A DNA stretch of 64,000 nucleotides from Roseiarcus sp963820795 (GTDB lineage: Bacteria > Pseudomonadota > Alphaproteobacteria > Rhizobiales > Beijerinckiaceae): positions 1 through 64,000 of the forward strand of contig CAWGBJ010000020.1 of assembly GCA_963820795.1 (NCBI GenBank), read 5' to 3'. How positions within the stretch are numbered: position 1 is the stretch's first letter; the number at the start of each line of letters is the position of its first letter. The position numbers were made by a program, and so were the translations under genes. A model generated the notes under the pieces. That model made no database searches and had not been told where the DNA came from. It saw nothing but the letters and a program-made list of their open reading frames with translations. Shown piece by piece: positions 29,092-37,827 of the stretch.

Positions 29092-29106
29092 AAGCGCCAT
29101 ACCGAT

Positions 29107-29774
29107 TGTTTGCGAATTCCGACGCAATCCGGCCACCGATTCCGATTTGAAGCCGGCCACCGTTCCGATTTGAAGCCGGCCACCATTCCGAAATGAAGCC
29201 GGCCACCCGAGCCGGTTAGAGGCTCGGCGTCCGCTCCCCGCGAATTCAGCAACCGAGGCACTCCCCGCCCGTCGATGGTCGACGAGGAGATGGGGATGCC
29301 GGCGAAGCGGGAACTGAGCATGCGACAATTGCGACATCTGTTGCGGCTGCACCACGGCGGGGTGAGCGCGCGCGAGATCGGGCGACGTCTGGGCGTGGCG
29401 CGGTCGACGGTCCAGGACAATCTGAAACGGGCGGCAGCGGCGGGACTGGCGTGGCCGCTGGCGGATAACGTGACCGACGACGCCCTGGAGCTGCGGCTGT
29501 TCGGGCGCGCCGGAAACGAGACCGGCCAGCGGCGTCGGATCGAGCCGGATTGGGCGGCCTTGGCGCGCGAGTTGAAGCGGCCCGGGGTGACGATGATGAT
29601 CCTGTGGGAGGAATATCGGGAGATCAACCAAGAGGGCTACGGCTACAGCCGGTTCTGCGATCTGCTTCGCGGGTTCGAGCGACGACTGAGCCCGGTGATG
29701 CGCCAACACCACGTCGCCGGAGAAAAGGCGTTCGTGGACTACTCGGGCAAGCGGATCACGATTGTTGATCCGTC
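29107..29774 (+). mobile_element. istA: IS21-family element, left end and truncated istA
   Basis: The transposase frame starts at 29275 (a second ATG lies at 29296: MPAKRELSMRQLRHLLRLHH). It holds the IstA HTH (GVSAREIGRRLGVARSTVQD) and the beginning of the catalytic domain. It is cut after AFVDYSGKRITIVDP at about 29772, where unrelated sequence begins. The 23-bp direct repeats upstream are the usual left-end transposase sites. istB and the right end are missing. Confidence 0.75.
29144..29212. repeat. Three 23-bp direct repeats (IS21 left-end sites)
   Basis: Three units with a strict 23-bp period share the core TGAAGCCGGCCACC (29144-29166, 29167-29189, 29190-29212). A weaker fourth copy (CGGCCACCGATTCC) lies just left. 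IS21 elements carry multiple transposase binding sites of this kind at their ends. Confidence 0.8.
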
Positions 29775-30175
29775 GTGCCTTGGCACCCTCCTGCCGTACC
29801 GGAGCGAGCGGGAAGGGCAAGCAAAGGTCGGATATGAGCCGTTCGGAAAGCCGTCTGGGAAAGGCCGGTATTTGCGGATACTGTTGAAAAAGTCGGGCTG
29901 TCGTTGCCGTCAGGATCACACCGCGTGATTCACTAAATCTCGCTGATTCTGCAGGAGAAAGCGGCGATGATGGGGGTTCAGGAGACGCCCGCGCGGTTGT
30001 TCTATGATTTCTGCCTCGACGAGCACATTCCCGCCGATCACATGCTCAGGGGCATCGATCGTCACCTGGACCTCGCGGATCTCCGTCGATCGTTGAAGCC
30101 GTTCTACAGCCAGATGGGCCGACCCTCCGTCGATCCGGAGCTGATGATGCGCATCTTGATCGTCGGCTACTGCGA
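29775..30175 (+). pseudogene. IS1182-family transposase, N-terminal fragment with IS end
   Basis: The DNA from about 29875 (ATACTGTTGAAAAAGTCGG) looks like the left end of an IS1182-type element. A transposase frame starts at 29967 behind AGGAG: ARLFYDFCLDEHIPADHMLR, PFYSQMGRPSVDPELMMRI, LIVGYC. It is lost at about 30173, after roughly 68 residues. The rest of the element is absent. Confidence 0.65.
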
Positions 30176-30243
30176 AGGAGCCCCTTGGACGATCGAATTT
30201 ATGCGCGGTTACACGTCGGTTACCGCTTCGCCGCTTTACTCCT

Positions 30244-30339
30244 GTTCAGGACTGTTCGCGCCAGTTCGCATCCGTTCAAGATCTACCCAAATCCCGGTTT
30301 CGTGCATTCTCGTTAACCTGCGCGAACGCTCTTGAACGG
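30244..30339. repeat. GTTC repeats in 10-bp phase, with inverted copies
   Basis: GTTC occurs at 30244, 30254, 30264 and 30274, exactly one helical turn apart, within units GTTCAG, GTTCGC, GTTCGC and GTTCAA. Inverted copies GCGAAC and TTGAAC follow, also 10 bases apart, at about 30322-30337. CCGTTCAAGA (30272-30281) and TCTTGAACGG (30330-30339) form a perfect 10-bp inverted repeat. This arrangement suggests a binding array for a recombinase or regulator beside the tRNA-type attachment remnant. That role is inference. Confidence 0.55.
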
Positions 30340-30371
30340 CAGCGCACACCTTCAACGCCCTGAAAACGCGC

Positions 30372-30416
30372 TTCCTAAACCTGGGGTCAGGGGTTCGATT
30401 CCCTTCCGGGACGCCA
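30372..30416 (+). other. tRNA 3' half (attachment-site remnant), probably tRNA-Arg(CCT)
   Basis: The 45 bases read as a tRNA from the anticodon loop to CCA: loop TTCCTAA, anticodon-stem 3' strand ACCTG, five-base variable loop GGGTC, T stem AGGGG / CCCTT around TTCGATT, acceptor strand CCGGGAC, discriminator G, CCA. No matching 5' half (expected to begin GTCCCGG) precedes it. A half that begins in the anticodon loop is what a tyrosine integrase leaves at one junction when an element inserts into a tRNA gene. The anticodon would be CCT (Arg). In this geometry the element lies to the left and the original chromosome to the right. Confidence 0.7.
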
Positions 30417-31093
30417 TTCTCCACATAATTTACAATTTACTGTGACGAACTGTAATGAACTCCCATGCAACCGGGAGACGCATTCACGGGCTCCGGACGC
30501 GGTTTCGGGGAAGGAAGCTTTGTCGCGGTTACCGCGTGTTACAAGTTCGACCGACGGCTTAGCGAACGGGGGAGCGACCAAACTCATCGGGGCTCGGCCG
30601 TAAAGGCGATGCGGACGGCCGCTGTGCGCAGATACCGAAAAATCGCTCCGCCGAAAATTGCGCGATTGCGCATTGAGGGTCGCTTACGCCGATTGATAGG
30701 CTCTCTAATCGATTGGCGTGATCGCTGACTGGAGGGACGCTTTCCGGGCCGAACGGGTAGCTCAATTTCTCGTAGCGTCCCCACGGCCCTGAGAAATGTG
30801 ATCGACCTCAAAGAATCGGCTTTTTCAACAATATCCGCGCAGAGCGGCCATTCCCGGCGGCGGGGCGAATGGGTCAAATCGACCCTGAGCCGCCTTTCAA
30901 GATCGACCGGGCGGGAAGCGCAAGAAAGCGGGCTTAGGCTGAACGCGTATATTGCGTGGCGAACGAGTAAAAATCCAAGCCAAGCCGCGATCCGCCTTGC
31001 CGGCGCGGCAACCCGTTCCTCACTTTTCGTGTGTCGATTGAATTGTGCAATCGCGCGAGGTACCGACCGATTCGATCCGGCTTGATTTGAGAA
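30417..31093. other. Gap without a recognisable gene
   Basis: Chromosome-side flank of the tRNA half. It is AT-richer just after the CCA (ccacataatttacaatttactg). The short open frames on both strands show no family likeness. Confidence 0.35.
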
Positions 31094-31486
31094 TTGACAT
31101 TGCCACCGGCCTATTGGAGCGTCAAAGGGTTGTGTCCCAAATCGGCCGGCGAAGGATGCGTGACGGTGGCGTGCGCCATGCAAGTCGACTTCGGCCGGCT
31201 TCTCGGCGACCTGCGACTTCTCGTCGAGCGCCTCGGGAAGCTCGCGGCGCATTTCCGTCAGGCGGAGGGCGATCTCGCGCCTGTCGGCGCGTTGAGCGCC
31301 TGTATCCGGCCCCGCTCTGCGCGCCTCAAAATCATGGAGTTCGACGAGGCCGAGCCCGAAGGCGCGACCGACCTGCTGCAGCTCGCGCGGCGCGAGGCTC
31401 AGCAGAATCGCCGGCCCACTGCTGAGGAGAGCAAGCCTTTTCCACATGCGCAGGGCGCTCCGGGGCCGCGGAAGGCCGCCCGATGA
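31094..31486 (+). pseudogene. Possible RmuC-like C-terminal remnant
   Basis: A frame of 130 codons contains VDFGRLLGDLRLLVERLGKL, AAHFRQAEGDL and, after a stretch that looks out of frame, KIMEFDEAEPEGATDLLQLA. This resembles the helical C-terminal tail of RmuC recombination proteins, which ends with a similar acidic segment. The catalytic part is absent. The identification is weak, and the piece overlaps the flippase start by four bases. Confidence 0.3.
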
Positions 31487-33075
31487 ACGGGCGCATGCCT
31501 GTTGTGGACAAGCGCGCGCCCAAGGCCCGTGCCAATAAGGGCGCCGCCAGCCTGCGACGCATGACGTCAAACGTCGCCGCGCAGCTGTTCTCGCTCGCGG
31601 CCTCCGCGATCGATCGCTTGGTTCTGGTCGGGATTCTGGTCCGAACCTGGGGGCCGGAACTGTTCTCCGACTATGTCGTCATTCAGTCGATGGCCGCGAT
31701 GCTCACCATCGTCGAGGCGGGCCTCCAGATCTATTTCGTGAACGTCGAGAAGGCGGCCTTCGTCGCCGACGACGTTCAGGCGTTCCGCCGCTTCGCGGCG
31801 ATCCACCTCGCCCTGATTCTGGCGATTGTCGCGGCGACAGCGGCGGGTTTCGCGGTCTTCATAGTCGCTGGCGGATCGGCTCATCTGTTTCATCTGTCGA
31901 GGCTCGAGGCGAGCGCCGCCCGCGACGTTTTCGTCGTTTACGCGCTGGGCAGCCTGTTGACCGTCCTGCGCTCCGCGACCACGACGATCTACACCGCCGC
32001 CGGCGACTTCGCCTTCGTCGTGACGCTGACCGCGATCTTCCTCGCGACCAATACGCTGGCGGCGATCGTCGCGGTGCTGGCCGGCGCCGGGCCATTGACG
32101 TTGGCGGCGATCTACCTCGCGGTCACCGGGATCGGCTCGGTCGCCTATTTCGCCTGGGATGCCCGCCGACGATATGCCGATTTGGTTGCCTTTCCGGCGA
32201 GGCCGACGCGTACCGAACTGAGGGAGCTCGGCGTCCACCTCAAATGGTTCAGCCTGCAGTCGATCGCGCCGACGATCTGGCTGCAGACACCCATTCTTGT
32301 GTTCAACGCCTGGCGGGTCTCGGGCGAGGACATAGCGGCCTTTCTCGTGGTCCGCACTATGGTAAACCTGATCCGGCAGTCCTTCCAGTTCGCGGCGATC
32401 GGCGCCGGGCTCGAGATCGCGACGCTCTCGCATCGCGGCGATTTCGCAGGCGCTTGGCGGCTGTCGGCTGCGGTCGGGCGCCTGACGACGACGGTCAGCG
32501 CGGTCTGCGTCGCCGGCATGCTGAGCTTCGGGGCCGCGATCACGCTGCTTTGGACCGGGCGCGCAAACCTGTTCTCACCCTCGATCGCCGCCTGGCTGCT
32601 AGTGCCGCTGATGCTTGTCGCGCCGCTTCAACAGCCGTTGGCCCTTCTTCAATATGCGAATCTGTCGACCGGCCCGGGGCTGCAGCGGCTGGCGCTGATC
32701 CTCCTGACGCCGCTATGCTGCGCGCTGGGCGCGCTGTCCTGCGGAACGCTCGGCACCGTTATCGGCCTCGCCGTCGCGGAGGTCGCAGCATCATGGGCGC
32801 TGCTGCCTCTGCTTGCGCTGGCCCTCGCCGGCTTCCGACGATATTGCCTCGACATGCTTGGCGCCGCGACGGCGACGCTCACCCTGTGTGGGCTTGTCGG
32901 CCTTGGCCTGACCATAGCTTTCCCGTCGGTCTCGCTTGCGGCGATGGCCGGCAAGATCGGCGTCTGGGCGCTGACGGCGGCCGGGCCGACGATCTTTCTC
33001 GCGTTGCCAGGGACGCTGCGCGCCGCGCTGGTGGGCCGCGTCCATCGGCTCGCTGGTGTCCGTTCCGGTCTGTGA
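31483..33075 (+). CDS. Wzx-type polysaccharide flippase (MOP superfamily)
   Basis: A 530-residue protein with about 12-14 hydrophobic segments and a short basic N-terminus. It begins with the family-typical NVAAQLFSLAASAIDRLVL helix. Proteins of this type move undecaprenyl-linked sugar units across the inner membrane. It opens the surface-polysaccharide locus. GGAAGG precedes the ATG. A short intergenic stretch separates it from the YdcF-like gene. Confidence 0.8.
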   Translation: MNGRMPVVDKRAPKARANKGAASLRRMTSNVAAQLFSLAASAIDRLVLVGILVRTWGPELFSDYVVIQSMAAMLTIVEAGLQIYFVNVEKAAFVADDVQAFRRFAAIHLALILAIVAATAAGFAVFIVAGGSAHLFHLSRLEASAARDVFVVYALGSLLTVLRSATTTIYTAAGDFAFVVTLTAIFLATNTLAAIVAVLAGAGPLTLAAIYLAVTGIGSVAYFAWDARRRYADLVAFPARPTRTELRELGVHLKWFSLQSIAPTIWLQTPILVFNAWRVSGEDIAAFLVVRTMVNLIRQSFQFAAIGAGLEIATLSHRGDFAGAWRLSAAVGRLTTTVSAVCVAGMLSFGAAITLLWTGRANLFSPSIAAWLLVPLMLVAPLQQPLALLQYANLSTGPGLQRLALILLTPLCCALGALSCGTLGTVIGLAVAEVAASWALLPLLALALAGFRRYCLDMLGAATATLTLCGLVGLGLTIAFPSVSLAAMAGKIGVWALTAAGPTIFLALPGTLRAALVGRVHRLAGVRSGL

Positions 33076-33171
33076 AACGAAAGCGCCGGAGATTTTCTCC
33101 GCACGGTGGGTCCTGCTACTACAGGCGCGGCGCGCACGGACGGGCGACGCCTTCGGACTGAGCTTCGCCGT

Positions 33172-33936
33172 ATGCTTTATTGGATATCCAAGGCCATCTG
33201 GCGTCTCGTAGAGCCCGACAACCTGCTGTTGCTCATCGCGCTGTTCGGATTGACGAGCGCATTTGCGGGGCGACGGCGTCTTGGCTTCGGCGTGCTGACA
33301 GCCGCCCTCGTCGCGATGCTTTGCATCGCGACACTGCCGATCGGCGCGGTCATGCTGGGCAGTCTTGAGGCGCAATTTACGGAGCCGCGCATCGAAGGTC
33401 CGATCGACGGCGTCATCGTGCTCGGCGGCGCTCTGAATCCTGAGGCCTATTTCGCCCACCCTGGCTCGGGCCTCAACAGCGCCGTGGCGCGGATCATCGA
33501 GGCGGCTCGTCTGGCGCGAGCTTACCCGACGGCCCGCATCGTCTACTCGGGCGGACCGAGACCGAGCGAAGCGCCCAACGCCAATGAGGGCGAGGCCGCG
33601 CGCGATCTCCTCGTCGCGCTCGGGGTCGATCCTGCGCGCATCACGCTCGATCTCGAATCCCGCAACACCTATGAAAACGCACGGGAAGCCGCACGGTTGA
33701 TTGAGCCGCGCCCGGGCGCGCAGTGGCTCCTCGTCACCTCGGCCTTCCACATGCCGCGCGCCGTGGCCTGCTTCAGAGCGGTCGGCTTTCCCGTCATCGC
33801 ATTCCCCGTCGACTTCAAATATGGTCGTCGGGAAAGGGTCGGCTTCGACTTCGCCTCCGGCCTCGCTGATCTCGATCTCGCGGCGCACGAATGGGTCGGG
33901 CTCGTCGCCTATCGGATGCTCGGCCGGACCCCTTGA
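33172..33936 (+). CDS. YdcF/ElyC-family membrane protein (DUF218)
   Basis: About 254 residues from MLYWISKAIW (33172). An in-frame ATG lies 22 codons earlier, but the shorter start puts the first membrane segment in the usual place. Two N-terminal hydrophobic segments (about 18-35 and 40-62) precede the DUF218 domain with DGVIVLGGALN, ARIVYSGGPRPSE, LESRNTYENAREA and WLLVTSAFHMPRAVACF. ElyC-like proteins affect envelope polysaccharide and peptidoglycan metabolism through undecaprenyl phosphate. The exact reaction is not settled. Confidence 0.85.
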   Translation: MLYWISKAIWRLVEPDNLLLLIALFGLTSAFAGRRRLGFGVLTAALVAMLCIATLPIGAVMLGSLEAQFTEPRIEGPIDGVIVLGGALNPEAYFAHPGSGLNSAVARIIEAARLARAYPTARIVYSGGPRPSEAPNANEGEAARDLLVALGVDPARITLDLESRNTYENAREAARLIEPRPGAQWLLVTSAFHMPRAVACFRAVGFPVIAFPVDFKYGRRERVGFDFASGLADLDLAAHEWVGLVAYRMLGRTP

Positions 33937-33983
33937 GTAGGCACCCGGCCCATAGAATCCCTCCATGGAATCTCGGCTAAGGC

Positions 33984-35048
33984 TCAAGAGGTGAGGAAAT
34001 CCGCCATCGCGGCGTTGAGCCGCGCGTCGAAACGCGAGAAGCAGTATTCTTCTCTCCAGCGGCGGACGCCTCGGGCGCCGAGGTGCGCACAGAGATCTCG
34101 GTCCCGCAGCAGTCTGATGAGCGTATCGGCCAAGGCGTCTGGGCGATCGCGCGGGACGTTGAAGCCAGTCACGCCGTCGACATTAACTTCCTGTCCCGCA
34201 TCCTCGGTCGAGGCCACGACCGGGACGCCGTGGCGCATCGCCTCGACATAAACGAGACCGAATCCCTCCTTGTGGCTCGGCATCGCCATAACCGTGGCCT
34301 CGCGCCAGAGCGCTTCGATTTCGCCGCCGGGCACGAAGCCCTTGAACGCGATCGAGGCGGTCGCGAGCGAACACGCAGCGAGCGCTCGCGCGCTGTCGAG
34401 TCCGCCACCGCCGCCGGCGATGAGCAAGCGCGCCTCTGGAACCGCCTCGACCACCCGCGGCCAGACTGCAATCAAGAGATCATGTCCCTTGGGCAGGCCC
34501 GGATCGACGCGGCCAAAGACGAGAACCGTCGGAGGGCCTTGTGAGGGGCCGACGACGGCGGGCGCCTCGTCGCTCGCCGTGCCCAGCGCGCAGATGCGGA
34601 CGCGGGCGGCATCTCGAAGCGCTCGCGACGCGCGCTCGCGCGTGTAAACACTGTTGACTAGAACGAGAGCGGCGCGACGCAAAGCCCGAAGCCTCGAGGA
34701 CCTTGGCTCGTCCCAGACCTCGATGCCATGCGCCCAGACCGCGCTCGGGCGCGGGCGCCCGAGCGAAAAGCGCCCTGCGCGCGCCGTGCCTGCAAAGTCG
34801 TAGACGACGTGGGTCGCATTGCGCGCCGCAAAGGCGGCGCGGGTGACGAAAGCGAGGCGGCCGCCGCGAAAGGCTTCAATCGGAACCCCTTCGTAGAAGA
34901 AGCTTTCGGGATCGAGGCAGGCGAGCGAGCGCGTCGCATGCCGTCGCCCAAGCGATTTAGCGGTCAGACGCGCGACCTCCGCAATGCCACCTGCGCCCTC
35001 GCTCATGTGTTGCGCGCAGATTAAGATCGAGAGTTCGCGGATGCTCAC
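33984..35048 (-). CDS. Family 4-type glycosyltransferase
   Basis: About 354 residues from a GTG at 35048 (SIRELSILICAQHMSEGAGG). The frame stays open far upstream but that part is transposase debris. The C-terminal Rossmann half carries VLVFGRVDPGLPKGHDLLI, ARLLIAGGG and the retaining GT4 signature PSHKEGFGLVYVEAMRHGVP with its E-x7-E pair. The protein is cytoplasmic, and the donor sugar is unknown. The gene is opposite to its neighbours and ends 48 bases from the YdcF-like gene. Confidence 0.85.
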   Translation of the reverse strand: MSIRELSILICAQHMSEGAGGIAEVARLTAKSLGRRHATRSLACLDPESFFYEGVPIEAFRGGRLAFVTRAAFAARNATHVVYDFAGTARAGRFSLGRPRPSAVWAHGIEVWDEPRSSRLRALRRAALVLVNSVYTRERASRALRDAARVRICALGTASDEAPAVVGPSQGPPTVLVFGRVDPGLPKGHDLLIAVWPRVVEAVPEARLLIAGGGGGLDSARALAACSLATASIAFKGFVPGGEIEALWREATVMAMPSHKEGFGLVYVEAMRHGVPVVASTEDAGQEVNVDGVTGFNVPRDRPDALADTLIRLLRDRDLCAHLGARGVRRWREEYCFSRFDARLNAAMADFLTS

Positions 35049-36065
35049 GATCGGTGAATCGACCTTGCCAACCGACCTCGATCCGGGGTCGCGCGGGCCC
35101 CTCCGCACGTCGCCCACCGGCGTCGCATCAACCCAGCCCATGGAATCCACGGCGCTCCGACGGGGTCGCGATCGAAGTGATCCATGGCGGCCATGATGCG
35201 GTCTTGAGCTCCCGTTTGGATACGACGCAGATATAGCACAGGACCGGGCGGGCGAGCGTGGAGAAGAAGCCTTCCCTGAGTTGAGCCAGGAATTGCGCTT
35301 GGTAATTCGAAGAGACCGACAGGCTGGTTCGCGCGCCAAGCCTTGGTCTCCTCGGAGATGCGCGCTCAATGATTCTCGAGGATCAGATTGATCGCTATTT
35401 CGGCCGGTAGGCGCCATCCAGCAAGCTGACCGTTCCGTGGCGCTTATACCCGTGATGCGCCAAGGCCACATGTCTGCCGGGCACGGGCGGCAGGTCCGGG
35501 GCAGGCGTGGCGATCGCCTGAATGCCAGGCTTCTCATCGTAGGAGACCATCGCCACCGCATCGCTCGGCTTTTGTTTCGAGGCAACCGCGGTCTCCTTGA
35601 TAAGCTTCGCCTTCGCGATAGTCGCACAGAACTTCCGCCATCTTCCACTTGAACTCCGGATCGCGGCGTTCCAGGTAGTGGCGGACCTTGCGGCTTTATC
35701 TCCTGCTCATTGAGGATGTCGCGCAGCGTGCCGTGAGCCAGCTTGACACGGCGGGGGTGCCCCTCTGCCGGCCGGTGCTCACGCGCATGACGGGCGAGCA
35801 GTCGAGTCGTCCAAAATCCGTGGGGGATAGCCGAGTTTCTCGGTCTTGCGGCAGGCGAGGCTCGCAACCCCTGCCTTGGCCTCGACACAGCGTTGGACGG
35901 TCTGATGGTGTGCGCCCACAGCCCGCCCCGCCGATGCGTTTTCCCGGTAGCCCAGCAGCGCCCGCGCTAGCCCGACCCGGCTCGCCGATTCCGTTCGCTA
36001 GCGGGCGATCGCGCGCAAAGCCGCCAGATCCTTCTCCTTCATGGCCAGTTCGATCGCTTTCCGCC
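35049..36065 (-). pseudogene. IS630-family transposase remnant
   Basis: Minus-strand pieces in several frames: GFWTTRLLARHAREH, VKLAHGTLRDILNEQEIKP, then YDEKPGIQAIATPAPDLPPV-like residues at about 35500-35570, LNSGKASSPRSPARS-type shadows of FFSKLARS, and finally DRIMAAMDHFDRDPV near 35170-35200. Order and wording match an IS630-family DDE transposase. Stops and frame changes throughout make it inactive, and no terminal repeats were found. Confidence 0.6.
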
Positions 36066-36228
36066 GTCCCGCCACGACCTCGAACCTCGCACCGGATCAA
36101 AGCACAAGAACTACAAGCTATGTCGAGAAAAGTGAATCCTCGGCACGCGATTGGTTTTCGTGAAATCGATGAACCGGTCCTTGTAAGTAAAGTCGACCTG
36201 CTATCACGATTCTGTGAAGATAGAACCA

Positions 36229-36338
36229 TTGACGGTCAATATTCGCGCATAGCGGGAAAAATGCTTCGTGCTTTGGTCGGCGGAGTGGTGTCCAGCGGCG
36301 GCGCACCGCTTGACAGTCAATATTCGCGCGCATAGCGG
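36229..36338. repeat. Two copies of TTGACNGTCAA-TATTCGCGC in an 81-bp repeat
   Basis: TTGACGGTCAA (36229-36239) and TTGACAGTCAA (36310-36320) are perfect 5-1-5 inverted repeats. Each is followed by TATTCGCGC and ATAGCGG. After each copy comes ATGCTTCGT and a GC-rich stretch with similar blocks, so about 80 bases are imperfectly duplicated. The pair lies 120-230 bases before the UDP-sugar dehydrogenase start. Operator sites are a reasonable guess. Confidence 0.6.
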
Positions 36339-36463
36339 ATGAAGCCACACGGATGCTTCGTAAGCGGGGTTGGGCGGAGCGACGGTGCGCCGCCGCTCTC
36401 CAGGGTTACCTGCGGCGTCTCACCTTTAATGGCGCTTCCGCCGGACTCGAGTTCACGATCCTC

Positions 36464-37741
36464 ATGAAAAACCTGTCCGAACTGAAGCTCGCGGTGGTCG
36501 GCCTCGGATACGTTGGCCTGCCGCTCGCGGTCGAATTCTCGAAGCGGTTTCCGGTTGTCGGCTTTGACATCAATCCGACGCGCATCGAGGCGCTGCGCGC
36601 CGGGCGCGACGAGACGCTCGAACTGAGCGAGGTGGAGCTGCGGTCGGTGAACGATCTGACCTATTCGCTCGACATTCGCGATCTCGCCGATTGCAACTTC
36701 TACATCATCACCGTCCCGACGCCGATCAACGAACACAAGCAGCCCGACCTCGGTCACCTGATCAGCGCCTCGCGCTCAATCGGATCCGTGCTGAAGCGCG
36801 GCGACATAGTCATCTATGAGTCGACTGTCTACCCCGGTGCTACCGAGGAAATCTGCATTCCGACCTTGGAGAGCGTCTCGAAGCTCTCCTTCAATGTCGA
36901 CTTCTTCGCGGGCTACAGCCCGGAGCGCATCAATCCGGGCGACAAGACGCGGCGGCTGCCGAACATCAAGAAGATTACCTCGGGTTCGACGCCAGAAGTA
37001 GCCGAGTGCGTCGACGCGGTCTATCGTCAGATCGTCGTGGCCGGAACGCACAGGGCGCCGAGCATCAAGGTGGCCGAGGCCGCCAAAGTGATTGAAAACA
37101 CCCAGCGCGACGTAAACATCGCCATCGTCAACGAATTCACGATGATCTTCAATCGATTGGGGATCGACACCGAGGCCGTTCTCGTCGCCGCCGGCACAAA
37201 ATGGAACTTCCTGCCGTTCCGACCCGGCCTCGTTGGCGGGCACTGCACGGGGGTCGATCCCTACTACCTTAGCCAGAAAGCGATGGCGGTCGGCTACCAT
37301 CCCGAGATCATCCTGGCGGCTCGGCGACTCAACGACAGCATGGGTCGTTATGTCGCCTCCCAGTTGATCAAGGCGATGGTGAAGAGTGACATCCATGTCG
37401 TGAGCGCGCGAGTCCTGGTGATGGGCCTCGCTTTCAAGGAAAACTGTCCCGATGTGCGAAACACCCGCATCGTCGATTTCGTTCGCGAGCTGACCGAATT
37501 CAGTGTGGCGGTCGATGTGTGGGACCCTTGGGTCGTCGCAGAGGATGCGAAGCGCGAGTACGACCTCGATCTCGTCGCCGGTCCCGAGGTCGGCGCATAC
37601 GACGCGATCATAATCGCGGTCGCTCACGACGAGTTTCGCGGCATGGGCGCCACGCGTATTCGCGCCCTCGGCAAAGAACGGCATGTGCTCTACGATTTGA
37701 AATATGTACTTGCCCAGACGGAGGCCGACCTGCGTCTGTAG
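36464..37741 (+). CDS. UDP-N-acetyl-hexosamine 6-dehydrogenase (TviB/WbpA-like)
   Basis: About 425 residues from MKNLSELKLAVVGLGYVG; the frame is open 37 codons earlier, but the NAD-binding strand fixes this start. The NAD motif is GLGYVG (13-18), the central helix is at about residues 205-230, and the catalytic cysteine is in GGHCTGVDPYYL (Cys261). The C-terminal UDP-binding domain is complete. Such enzymes oxidise UDP-GlcNAc, UDP-GalNAc or UDP-ManNAc to the uronic acid. The wecB-like epimerase in the same locus makes UDP-ManNAc, so UDP-ManNAcA is possible. The overall wording fits the TviB/VipA group best. Confidence 0.88.
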   Translation: MKNLSELKLAVVGLGYVGLPLAVEFSKRFPVVGFDINPTRIEALRAGRDETLELSEVELRSVNDLTYSLDIRDLADCNFYIITVPTPINEHKQPDLGHLISASRSIGSVLKRGDIVIYESTVYPGATEEICIPTLESVSKLSFNVDFFAGYSPERINPGDKTRRLPNIKKITSGSTPEVAECVDAVYRQIVVAGTHRAPSIKVAEAAKVIENTQRDVNIAIVNEFTMIFNRLGIDTEAVLVAAGTKWNFLPFRPGLVGGHCTGVDPYYLSQKAMAVGYHPEIILAARRLNDSMGRYVASQLIKAMVKSDIHVVSARVLVMGLAFKENCPDVRNTRIVDFVRELTEFSVAVDVWDPWVVAEDAKREYDLDLVAGPEVGAYDAIIIAVAHDEFRGMGATRIRALGKERHVLYDLKYVLAQTEADLRL

Positions 37742-37827
37742 GGCTCCCCTTTCACTCTTGTGTCGATGGACGGAGCGAGGGGGATTTTCCCAATCAAGAA
37801 ATTGCGATTAGATGCCCGATCGGAAAC

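Noticed and set aside
29092..29215. Possible CRISPR array from regularly spaced repeats
   Set aside because: The 23-bp units are directly abutting, with no spacers, and sit at an IS21 end, so they are transposase sites.
30584..31570. A 328-codon open frame on the minus strand
   Set aside because: Arg-rich and low in structure, it overlaps the start of the flippase gene and shows no family likeness.
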